This document shows, piece after piece, positions 9,318 through 18,299 of a stretch of DNA of 28,911 bases. The DNA lies in NCBI GenBank assembly GCA_048213135.1, contig PS015115.1, positions 69,370 through 98,280 of the forward strand, given 5' to 3'. The notes below the pieces were generated by a model. It did no database searches and was not told the DNA's origin. It saw nothing but the letters and a program-made list of their open reading frames with translations. The DNA is from Reclinomonas americana ATCC 50394. Lineage: Eukaryota; Jakobida; Jakobea; Jakobida. Position numbers and translations under genes: made by a program. The stretch's first letter is position 1, and the number at the start of each line of letters is the position of its first letter.

Positions 9318-12300
9318 CGAGAAGATGACTCTCGAAGCAAGTGAGTCTGTCTGCATTGTGGTTCACTCGCTCCTCTTCTTGCACTGACATTTGGTGACCA
9401 TTTTTGTGTTGCAGAGGGCGATGCTTATGCAAGGTGCGTGCAGATGCTTCTGTTGTAGGGAATTCATGTGCTTATGTGCACTAATTCGCTGTTCTGCTGG
9501 CAGATGCCCCGTGCACGTCTGGGTGCGTTGCATAGTGGTCATCGCGGTGTGTTGTTTATCACTCCTCACTCTGAATTTCCTGCAGAAACTCAAATTCAAG
9601 ATCTTCGAAGTGGTGAGTGCTCGTGACCGTGCACGTATGTTGGTGGTGTTCATGCTGCTAACTCGACTGAGCAGGGCTTCAATGCGCACTATCCTCCCGT
9701 GCACGGCGAGGCGCAGGCCAAGTTTTTCATCAAGGTTGGCGTGTGTGAGAAGGGGGAAAGACTTGGAGAGAGAGAGAGAGAGGAGACGGAGAGAAAGAAA
9801 GAAAGAGAGAGTGCGTGAGAGAGAGAGAGAGCACACTAAGGAACAGGAGATTTCCCTTGTCGAAGAATAAGAGGGCCTTCGAAAAAGACAGAATACGGAA
9901 CTATATGATTTCGTTCCGCCTCTCTCCCATTTGTTGTCGTACTATCCTCCTGCTTCCCGCGTCCTCACGCTCTTTTCCTAGTTGTTCGGCCTGTCACTCT
10001 TTGACAAGGAGTGGACGAAGGAGGCCAAGCCAATCAAATTCGGTGGTGCCACGTGCGCGCTGGGCAAGGAATACTCTCCCAATGTTGCGTTGTTGTATGC
10101 AGGAAGATGTGAGGTATGTGCTCACCTTTCCTTGTACAGGACGTCATTGCCTCGGAGAAGATCGCCAAGCAATTCGAGTTGCGTTCGAACAGGCGTATGT
10201 GACGGCTGTGGTTGTGCATCTCACAGATTCGTGTGTCACAGGTACACCATGCGCTTCTGCTACCGTTGTGTCAACATTTTCCTGTCTTCTGGTCGCACGG
10301 TGCTGCCACTGACGGTGATTGTGTGTTTTCGCAGTGGGCATCTTTTGTGTCAGCGGCACTGTCGGGTTTGCCGGTGAGTGGCGAATAGGGAGGGCATAGG
10401 AAGAGAGGGAAGTGACAGGGAAAGTTGGGAGGCGAGGAAATGCGTGTAAAGCGAGATGGTGATTGACGTAGAAGATTTTTGGGTGACGAGAGGAAGGGAG
10501 GAGGATGAGTAGAATGGGATGCAGGAAGATGAAATGAGGGGAGGCAGGGTGAGAAAACGAGAAGTGGAGGGACGCAGGTTCACGCGCAGAGCAAGAATGA
10601 GAGGAAGAAGAAGAGAGAAATAGATGCAGAAGAGGAAAGAGGAAGGGAGAAGAATGAGGAGGAGAGGAAAGGAAGAAGAGAATGAAGAGAAGGGATGTAG
10701 AAGACGATATGTTGGAAGGGGGAGCATGAAGAGAAGGTGATGTGAGAAGAGGAAATGAGGGGAGGCAGAGAGAAAACGAGAAGTGGAAAGAAGGAGGAAG
10801 AAGCACAGAGCAAGAGTGAGAGAGAAAGAAGAGGAGGAGAGGAAGGGAGGAGGAAGACGAGGAGAAGGGGGTGTATGAGGATGAGGAGAGACCAACAATG
10901 CACAGCCGCTGTCGTCGTCACTTGTTCAGCAGTAGAGTGTGTGATGCCCTTGCACTGATTTCCATTGTGTGAACTCGCAGGTTCGCTGACTGGCTCCGTG
11001 TTGCTGGCGCCCTTTGAGTGCTCCAAGCCAGCGGTAAGTAAATTCAGTTCCGTCCATGTCTTCCTTTGCTCGTCTCATATTGCCATGTTGTGCAGATGAC
11101 GGTGGGTGGCATGGTCTCGCCAAAGATTGTCGTGTTTGCCAAGATTGGAGTGGGTCTGCCAAGTTGCGTCGTGTCGCCTTCCCGCTCATCCGTTTTGTGT
11201 CCCCACTGCTTAAACAACCTCTGCACTCTCATGTGAACCCACAGTCATCATGGGTGGCGTCGGCATTGCGGTGCGTCGTTGTGAATCGAGTGATCGCTAA
11301 CTGCCACTCTCTGACCAGTGTGTATGTGCAGGTCGAAATCGTGTCAATTGACATTCCGCTGGTGGTGCGACCGCGCATCGACGATCACTACTGCATTCGG
11401 GTGTGTTGCCGCCGCTGCTGCATTTGTCACTCTGCAACTCTGTACTGACTCGCCTCTCTCTCGCTCAGGCCGATCTCATTATGCGCAAGTGCGTATTCCC
11501 CTTGCATCTCGTCTCTCCCTCCCACTCGCTAACAGTGTCGTGTCAATAATGGCAGTGGTGACGGCAAGGTGTTCCTGTGGTGGCGTGCATTCTGGGCGCG
11601 CGGAGGACCGTCGTATGCCATTCTCGGCTTTGCCGAAGACATGATGGTGTTTATCGGCGACGCGGGACCACTCGGCACCTCCAAGATCAGCCAACTCGCG
11701 CTGCCGTCGCCGCGCCCGCCCCTCCATGCGTTCCTGGCCTCGGCGATTGGCCCAGCCATGTCGTCGTCATCGACGGCAATCGCTGTGGTGACACCAAAAG
11801 TCGGTGGCGTGGTGGCGCAGCTCGAGTCGGCGCGGGACGCCGATGCTGTGGTCCCGTTTGAGGACTCGACGCTCCAGCTGGCCGAGTGGGGCTTCTTCAG
11901 ACGACTGGTCAGGTCGATTGGAAACTTCTTCAAGAAGGTGGCAAATGCCATTGTGAAGGCCGTGAAGGGTGAGTCAGAGTGGGAAAGGAGGGGGGAGAAG
12001 GCACGGCAGGAGGGTGTTCGCTGACGCGCTGCGTACGTAATGCAGCCGTCGTCAACTTCGTCGTGAAGATCGCTGTTGCCATTGGCAAGGCGTTTATCGC
12101 GCTGGGCAAGCTGATTGTCAAGGCCCTTATCGCTGTTGCGTGGGCGCGGAACGGCACTGGTGGAAGTGAGGCGCTTCTCGCTCACTCGTTTCTCGCAGGT
12201 GTGGAAGGTACTCGGCGACATCCTCGATGCGCTGCTCAAGGGCTGGGGCGAGTATACGATGTTCAAGTGGGCCGGTGTGAAGAATAAGTTGCGTGCGCAC

Positions 12301-12402
12301 GCAATGGCAGTGACGGGAGGTGGTGCACTCATGTGACTGGTGCGGCGCAGGTGGAACTTGTTTAAGAAGGAGGCGTTCCCGGGTGACTGTGCAGAGGTGT
12401 GA
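9318..12402 (+). CDS. Copy B: conserved module, probably the C-terminal half of the lipid-transfer-like gene
   Basis: Exons: 9318-9340, 9415-9433, 9504-9522, 9586-9612, 9675-9734, 9982-10083, 10140-10177, 10242-10264, 10335-10373, 10981-11033, 11096-11162, 11245-11270, 11332-11400, 11469-11488, 11556-11968, 12046-12134, 12199-12287, 12351-12402 (TGA). All phases agree. From KLKFKIFEV onward 388 residues are encoded; an ATG at 9325 would give 406. The exon structure equals copy A except that GWGE and YTMF are contiguous here. Blocks include AKFFIKLFG, GGATCALGK, LLAPFECSKPA, IIMGGVGIAVEI, RPRIDDHYCIR and FLWWRAFWA. The tail (about 11890-12290) is strongly amphipathic (FFKKVANAIVKAVK...) and ends in WNLFKKEAFPGDCAEV. 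No named domain is recognised. There is no signal peptide at 9325, and open paths from the exon at 8886-8915 exist. Both points favour one gene starting at 4634, but a separate cytosolic protein remains possible. Confidence 0.7.
10374..10980 (+). repeat. Expanded polypurine intron of copy B
   Basis: The intron runs from GTGAGTGG at 10374 to CTCGCAG at 10980 and is dominated by GAGGAAG/GAGAGG. Two segments are near repeats: GAAATGAGGGGAGGCAG followed by AGAAAACGAGAAGTGGA occurs at about 10530-10568 and again at about 10752-10788. The same intron in copy A (977-1038) is 62 nt. The long minus-strand open frames here (Ser/Leu/Phe/Pro-rich) are shadows. Confidence 0.7.
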
Positions 12403-12755
12403 GAGAGTGTAATGAAGTAATCGAATTGCAAGCAAAAGGAGAAGGGAGGGAGACGAGGGAGAGGAAGGGATAGGTGGGAGAAACAAGCGTTTGATTGGCT
12501 TTGCCTCCTGAAAGGGAAGATGACTGTCGCAGAACAGTAATTGTATGTTTTGTAGTCATGCAATGTGATCGTTTGTTTTCAAGGGCCCGACGTCGCAGCA
12601 GTTCTCCCCGCGTCGATTGCGACGTTGAGTGAAGTCGCGATCTACTCTTCTCTTGCTTGTTGTATGACTTTACATCTGCAGTGCTCTCTTGCCAAACATC
12701 GACGTCGCCGGCCGATGTCCTATCGAAAACTGTGCGAAAACTTCTCACATCAACA
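12403..12755. other. Spacer between copy B and the ELO gene
   Basis: About 350 bp that must hold both the 3' end signals of copy B and the promoter of the elongase gene. A short purine-rich stretch (12425-12480) is followed by the 41-bp element at 12487-12527. CGACGTCGC near 12588 and CGACGTCGCCGG near 12700 are palindromic GC-rich boxes. No open frame looks like a gene, and no AATAAA is seen. Confidence 0.5.
12487..12527 (+). promoter_or_regulatory. 41-bp conserved element, copy 2
   Basis: Plus-strand copy of the element found inverted at 4154-4194 (40 of 41 identical). It starts GCGTTTGATTGGCTTTG and ends GAAGATGACTGT, with ATTGG (inverse CCAAT) inside. It lies 85 bp after the stop codon of copy B and 229 bp before the ATG of the elongase gene. 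The similarity ends sharply on both sides. Role unknown: CCAAT-type promoter element, 3' end signal or small mobile repeat. Confidence 0.45.
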
Positions 12756-15402
12756 ATGCCCGAGCACACCATCACCACCTCGCCCTCCTCCGTCAACGGC
12801 ACACCAACCGCCTCGCCGACCTCGGCCACGCCCGCCGCCGCCGCCGACAAGAAGAACGCGCGCGCACCGCGGTTGACACTGTCGGCACTGACGGCCTTTG
12901 TCACCACTCTCTCGCTGGTGGCCTACATTAGCATCCGCGCATTCGCCTCGCGCTTCCCCGACCTGGCCAACCTGCGATGGGATCAAGCGCCGATCCTGCG
13001 CACGCCCNNNNNNNNNNNNNNNNNNNNNNNNNNNNNNNNNNNNNNNNNNNNNNNNNNNNNNNNNNNNNNNNNNNNNNNNNNNNCCTACTCTCTCTTCTTT
13101 CTTCTCCCTCTTCCTCCGTCTTCCTCTGATCGCCTCTCGCTCGCTCGTTGCGCTTGGTGCGTGAGTTTTTGTAATTGGAAATGCCCACCATGTCCACGTG
13201 TTTTTCGTTCGCCCACTGCTGCAGGTGGTGGCACGCGCGTCGTATGCGTCAGGACCCGTCGCCTACACGTGGCACGCTCAACTTGCGCGCGCTTTTGCCG
13301 GCTTGGAACCTGTTCCTGACGGTGCTGTCGGCGTACATGTTTGTCGGCATGAGCGTTCCGAACACGACGTTTTTGCTGGAGAGTGCCGAGGGAAGCCTGG
13401 CGCGTGGTCTGTACGAGTCGCTGTGTGATCCGCAGGCGCGTCACTGGGAGTACGATGGCATGGCCAACTGGGCGCTGCTGGCGTTTGCGCTCAGCAAGTT
13501 TGCCGAGCTTGGCGATACTGTGTTTCATGGTGTGCGCATAGATTTGCATTATTATGTACTCCATATATTTGCTATTGGTGAGTATTTTGTTTCTCATTGG
13601 TGTGTGTTTTTTGCTGGCGTAGTGGCGCACAAGAAGGAGATCTCGGTGCTGCATGGATGGCATCACACCAGCGTGCTGCTGTTCACGTGGTGAGTGGATT
13701 GGGAGGGAAATGGGGGAAATGGAGAGGGTGAGGGGTAGAGAGCCAAGGAGTGGGGAAGGGGGAGAGGAGTGGCGGGGAAGGGATGAAGAGACAGGGTAGG
13801 GAGAGGGTGAGGGGAAGTGGGAAGATTGCGGGAAGGACCAAGGAGGAGGGTGAGGGTGAAAGGTGGAAAGAAGAGATAGCTACAGGGCAGGAAGGAGGGT
13901 TGACGAGAAGGAGAGACAGGACCAATGAGGTGCAGAGGCTGAGAGGTGAAGATTAGCAGAGACAGAGCCAAGGAGGCAGATAGGGTGAGGGGAAGGGATG
14001 AAGAAAAGCAGAGATAAGGCCAAGGAGGAGGGAAGAGTGAGGGTTGAAGTGAAGCAGAGATAAGGCCAAGAAGGAGGAGAGAGTGAGGGTGAAATCTGAA
14101 GAAACAGGATGCAGGCTTGCGGTTGCGGTGGAAAGAAACAACTCTGAGAGTGATAAGAGATGAGAAAAGGCGAGGGAGGAACTCAGTGGTATCAACTCCA
14201 CCTTTGATAATCGTCACAGACTCCATCTCTTTCGCCGTGACTGACTGCTCTCGCGCAGGTACTCGTGCTACGTGTACTTCTCCCCGGGCTGGCTGTTTGC
14301 CGCCCTGAACAGCTTTGTGCACCTGTTCATGTTGCGTGAGAAAGCAGGTCGTCTCCCTCTCTCCCCGCCCACTCTCACTTGTGCGCGTGTGCAGGTACGG
14401 CTTGTGGTTCTTCATGAGCATCGGCTATACCGCCTCGTTCGCCAAGAAGATCACCACGCTGCAAATCACGCAAATGATCATTGGCCTGCTGTGGACGGCG
14501 GCGTTGCGTACCACCGCCAATAGTTTCCTTCTGTCGCCTTTTTCTCCTTTCCCTATCTTTTCTTTTCCCTCCTCTTCAATCGCCATCTCATTCCCTCTCT
14601 CCTTCGTTAGTGTTGACTTGTTTGTGCAAGTGCGCTGTTGTGTACCGTTCTCTTCTTCTTTTCTCCCTCCTCTCTTCTCCTCTTTTTCTCATCCGTTCTC
14701 TCTCCTCGTGGGTGCTGACTTGTTTCCAAGTGTGCTGTGATGCAACCTTCTCTTCTTTTCTCCCTCGTCTCTTCGTCTCTCTTTTTCTGATCCCTTCTCT
14801 CTTTTCCTCGTGGGTGCTGATTTGTTTCTGCAAGTGGTTGTGATGCAACCTTCTCTTCTTTTCTCCCTCCTCCCTCTCCTCTTCTCTCTTTTTCTCATCC
14901 CTTCTCTCTCCTCGTGGGCGCTGACTTGTTTCTGCAGCATTTCTTCCTTCTTCATCCTCTTTCCCTTCTGTCTTGTCCTCTCTGTCTCATAATTCGCTCT
15001 CCTTCTCGTTGGCGTTGACTTGTTCTGCAAGTGGACTGTGAAGCAACTTATCCATTCTTTTCTCTCCGTTCTCTCTCCTTGCGTTGGTGTTGACTTGAAA
15101 CTTTTCTTCTTTTTCTCTCCCTTCTCTCCTTTTCTCGTCTTTTTCGTTGTTTGCATTGCAGGTGGGCGGTGATGCACCTCATCAACCCAAGCGCGTGCCC
15201 CGTGCACGGACCATCGTGGCCCATCATGGCGGCCTCGGCCATTGTCTACGGGTGAGTGCTCGGTTGTCGCACCACCCTCCCCGCTCGCTCGTGCCCTCAC
15301 TTTTTTTCTTCGGTCGTCGCCCACAGCTCATACCTCATCCTGTTCCTTAACTTTTACCGCCAGCGCTACAACGAGTCCGGCAGCAAGACCAAGGCGGAGT
15401 AA
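12756..15402 (+). CDS. ELO-family very-long-chain fatty acid elongase (3-ketoacyl-CoA synthase)
   Basis: ELO enzymes perform the condensation step of fatty acid elongation at the endoplasmic reticulum. Exons: 12756 into the gap at 13008; 13253-13529 (or from 13225); 13623-13689; 14259-14330; 14395-14502; 15162-15251; 15327-15402 (TAA), all in phase. The first exon gives a Thr/Pro/Ala-rich N-terminus, then a membrane segment (LSALTAFVTTLSLVAYISI). Later exons give the family signatures: AWNLFLTVLSAYMF, KFAELGDTVFHVAHKK, the histidine box HGWHH in LHGWHHTSVLLFTW (HxxHH), YSCYVYFSPGWLFAALNSFVH and ITTLQITQMIIG. The C-terminus SKTKAE fits a KXKXX ER-retrieval signal. Part of exon 1 and the first intron are lost in the 76-N run. 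Subfamily and chain-length preference cannot be told. Two introns use the GTTGCGT donor (14331, 14503). Confidence 0.9.
13690..14258 (+). repeat. Purine-rich ELO intron with a roughly 50-bp tandem repeat
   Basis: The intron begins GTGAGTGG after the HxxHH exon. It is G/A-rich and carries about three tandem copies, spaced 46-52 bp, of a unit containing GCAGAGATAAGGCCAAGGAG, starting near 13956, 14008 and 14054. It ends at TCTCGCGCAG (14258). No exon is apparent inside. Confidence 0.65.
14503..15161 (+). repeat. ELO intron with a ~100-bp minisatellite carrying splice-acceptor-like sequence
   Basis: A 659-nt intron with a GTTGCGTA donor and a GCATTGCAG acceptor. Its middle holds about six diverged copies (near 14608, 14711, 14813, 14917, 15011 and 15077; spacing about 65-105 bp) of a unit with a C/T-rich stretch, then G(T/C)GCTGACTTGTTTCTGCAAG and often TGGTTGTGATGCAACC. 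The second half resembles the real 3' splice site and exon start at 15150-15180 (TTGCATTGCAG, then GTGGGCGGTGATGCACCTC). Open frames within are shadows. Confidence 0.65.
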
Positions 15403-15586
15403 CGCGGCGTGTCGCTCGCAGTTTTGGGGGCGAGAGAAACCAGCAACACAACATCGTCTCTCGCTCTTCATCCTTTCGATTTATCTCGCATTGTCCCTTC
15501 TTCCCTCCTCTTCTCAACTAGAAATCGGTCGACACACAAATTCTCCTTTCCTGTTCGCCTCGCACACAATCACACAAGTGTGTCTC
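15403..15586. other. Convergent 3' spacer
   Basis: A spacer of 184 bp between the ELO stop codon and the stop codon of the minus-strand exon at 15587. It is pyrimidine-rich, without a clear AATAAA on either strand. Both genes probably form their 3' ends here. Confidence 0.4.
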
Positions 15587-15696
15587 CTACATAAAATCGT
15601 CGTCGTCGATGCCAGCGGCACCCGCCTCAGCTGCTCCACCAAAGTCCTTGAGGTCGTCGACGGCGTCGGCGGCCAGGTTCGGTCGCTTGACGGCGG
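15587..15696 (-). CDS. Terminal exon of an unidentified minus-strand gene, acidic C-terminus
   Basis: Read on the minus strand, a strong 3' splice site (pyrimidine tract then CTTCACAG) is followed by 110 nt of GC-rich coding sequence and TAG. It encodes AVKRPNLAADAVDDLKDFGG, then an Ala/Gly-rich stretch and IDDDDFM at the end. The composition (GCC, GAC, GTC codons) matches real exons in this window rather than the simple repeats around it. I do not recognise the protein. Upstream exons must lie to the right, but 15697-18299 is repeat-rich with two N runs and I could not find them. A stray exon-like sequence is the alternative. Confidence 0.4.
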
Positions 15697-16105
15697 CTGT
15701 GAAGAGAGGGGAAAGGGGGCAAGGGGGAAGAGAGATGAGGCAAGGGAGGGAGAAGGGAAATGAAGAGAGCGACAGGTGGGAATGCTGAAGGAATAGAGCG
15801 GAAGAGGGGAGAGCGACAGGTGAGAATACAGAAGGAATAAGAGCAACGGTGTGAGGATGAGTAGGCAGTGCAAGGGTTGAGATAGAGACGAAGGGTGCTG
15901 AAGAAGACTGTGTGTGTGATAGAGAGAGAGAGAGACAAAGGGGAAGGGGAAACGAGGACGATGGCTTGTAGTACCCACTGCTACATAACCAGAGACACGT
16001 GCGTGATTCACGAACTACTGTGCAATCGTGGAATAACTGCACGATCGCCTGAGGCTAACTGAGTTGAACCATGTCCTCTGCATTCTCGCTCTCTCGGCAA
16101 GTGAA

Positions 16106-16137
<32 letters not shown>

Positions 16138-16390
16138 GCGAATAAGCAAGGGAAAGGGGAAACGAGAATGATGGCCGTACGCCTGCTTCAAGGACCAGAG
16201 ACACATGGCAATTCACACATTCTGATGCAACTGAGGAGAATGGCGAGTGCTAAGAGACATAAACAATCTCTCTTTCTCTCTTTCTCTCTCTCTCTCCGTA
16301 ACACGAGGTCCGCACACGCTGCTGCACATCCTCATTTTCCATCTCCTCCCCGTCCCTTCCCCCTCCGTCTNNNNNNNNNNNNNNNNNNNN
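15697..16390. repeat. Low-complexity region with tandem and duplicated segments
   Basis: GCGACAGGTGGGAATGCTGAAGG at about 15769 is repeated as GCGACAGGTGAGAATACAGAAGG near 15812, a roughly 43-bp tandem pair. A longer unit occurs twice about 210 bp apart (15940-16015 and 16148-16225): GGGGAAACGAG(G/A)A(C/T)GATGGC, later CAGAGACAC(G/A)TG and ATTCAC, each preceded by a GA dinucleotide run. No gene is seen here apart from a possible intron of the minus-strand gene. Confidence 0.5.
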
Positions 16391-16483
16391 GGGGAAAGGG
16401 AGGGAGAGAGAGCGGAACGAGAAGAAGGAAGTGACGGCGATCGGAGGAAGAAAGGCAGATCAGAAGAGCGGAATGTGCGGAAG

Positions 16484-16932
16484 GAGGGAGAAAGAGAGAG
16501 AGCGAGAGCGAGAGAGAGCAGAGCGAGAGAGAGAGAGAGAGCAGAGCAAGAGAGACAGCAGAGCGAGAGAGAGCAGAGCGAGAGAAAGAGCAGAGCGAGA
16601 GAAAGAGCAGAGCGAGAGAAAGAGCAGAGCAAGAGAGAGAGCAGAGCGAGAGAGAGAGAAAGAGCAGAGCGAGAGAAAGAGCAGAGCAAGAGAGAGAGCA
16701 GAGCGAGAGAGAGAGCAGAGCGAGAGAGAGAGAGAGCAGAGCGAGAGAGAGAGCAGAGCGAGAGCAGAGCAAGAGAGACAGCAGAGCGAGAGAGAGCAGA
16801 GCGAGAGAGAGCAGAGCGAGAGAGAGCAGAGCGAGAGAGAGCAGAGCGAGAGAGAGCAGAGCGAGAGAGAGCAGAGCGAGAGAGAGCAGAGCGAGAGAGA
16901 CAGCAGAGAGCGAGAGAGCACAGGGAGAGAGA
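16484..16932. repeat. 15-bp minisatellite GCAGAGCGAGAGAGA (runs into N gap 16933-17550)
   Basis: About 450 nt of near-perfect tandem units, mostly 15 nt (GCAGAGCGAGAGAGA), with 17-nt and 13-nt variants that add or drop GA. Because 15 is a multiple of 3, long open frames of Ser-Glu-Arg-Glu-Gln type appear on both strands. They are artefacts of the repeat. The adjoining 618 N probably hide more of the same. Confidence 0.85.
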
Positions 16933-17550
16933 NNNNNNNNNNNNNNNNNNNNNNNNNNNNNNNNNNNNNNNNNNNNNNNNNNNNNNNNNNNNNNNNNNNN
17001 NNNNNNNNNNNNNNNNNNNNNNNNNNNNNNNNNNNNNNNNNNNNNNNNNNNNNNNNNNNNNNNNNNNNNNNNNNNNNNNNNNNNNNNNNNNNNNNNNNNN
17101 NNNNNNNNNNNNNNNNNNNNNNNNNNNNNNNNNNNNNNNNNNNNNNNNNNNNNNNNNNNNNNNNNNNNNNNNNNNNNNNNNNNNNNNNNNNNNNNNNNNN
17201 NNNNNNNNNNNNNNNNNNNNNNNNNNNNNNNNNNNNNNNNNNNNNNNNNNNNNNNNNNNNNNNNNNNNNNNNNNNNNNNNNNNNNNNNNNNNNNNNNNNN
17301 NNNNNNNNNNNNNNNNNNNNNNNNNNNNNNNNNNNNNNNNNNNNNNNNNNNNNNNNNNNNNNNNNNNNNNNNNNNNNNNNNNNNNNNNNNNNNNNNNNNN
17401 NNNNNNNNNNNNNNNNNNNNNNNNNNNNNNNNNNNNNNNNNNNNNNNNNNNNNNNNNNNNNNNNNNNNNNNNNNNNNNNNNNNNNNNNNNNNNNNNNNNN
17501 NNNNNNNNNNNNNNNNNNNNNNNNNNNNNNNNNNNNNNNNNNNNNNNNNN

Positions 17551-18299
17551 AGAGAGAGAGAGAGAGAGGGAGAGAGAGCGTGCACAGAATTCGCCTCACC
17601 CCAGCTGTCGGCCATTTTGCGAGAAAAGTGGGGAAAATCACAGGTAATTTCACAGTAACCCTTCACTTTGTGCTCAGCGACGCCTGCAGCAAGCAAACCT
17701 TCACTCTGGAATACGCGCTCGTCTTTGTGCAAAACACGAAGGAATTCACGGGTTACACCGCGCATTCGCGAGATTTCCACGCGGTAACCCTGCAGTTTGA
17801 GCACAGCGACACCTGCACACTCGTACCGCGAACAGCAGAAAGTATAACTCCACACTTCTCGAATACGCGCTCGTTGTTGTGCACAACAGGAAGGAATTCA
17901 CGGGTCACCATCTCAAACGCAGCGCGCAATTGATCGAGGGGCGTATACCCTACAGACTGATAGGACTTTTCAATGAGGACAATGAAACCAGCTCGTAATG
18001 GTCATCTGTGAGGATCCACAAGTCCCCTTGGGGCGTGCTTAGGTGCATTCTGTCCGATAAGACCCGATTACAGGCTGGTTACATGACTCATCACGTGTGT
18101 GTAGGGTAATACTGGAATTTCCCCACGGTAACCCTGCAGTTTGAGCACGAAAAAAACGCGACGCACACAGCGCGCTCTTCCCTTTCTCTCTCCACTCACT
18201 CACTCACTCACTCACTCCATATCGCGACGCACACACATCGCGCGCGCGCCTCCTTTTTTTGATTTTTCTTTTTCTTTTTTATTCTCTCTTTGTTTGAAG
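17551..18299. repeat. Diverged ~130-150-bp repeat units and upstream region of the kinase gene
   Basis: GGTAACCCTGCAGTTTGAGCAC occurs at about 17783 and 18127, with a diverged form (CAGTAACCCTTCACTTTGTGCTCAGCGAC) near 17652. GGAATTCACGGGT recurs at 17741 and 17893, each after an AATACGCGCTCGT segment. The order suggests two to three diverged copies of one unit. The stretch 17940-18110 is unique sequence without a convincing gene; I checked for a tRNA and saw none. The T-rich tract 18251-18285 just before the kinase ATG could be its 5' UTR or core promoter. Confidence 0.5.

Noticed and set aside
9391-9870. 159-codon plus-strand frame and 157-codon minus-strand frame
   Set aside because: They are shadows across three small exons of copy B and a GA-rich intron. 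The true frame is fixed by the paralogue copy A.
16247-17933. Long open frames of Arg-Glu-Ser type on both strands
   Set aside because: They arise from a 15-nt GA-rich minisatellite (no stops in several frames) and cross an N run. There is no start context, splice logic or homology.
17940-18120. Possible tRNA or other small RNA
   Set aside because: No T-loop GGTTCGA-type motif, no A/B box spacing and no cloverleaf could be drawn.
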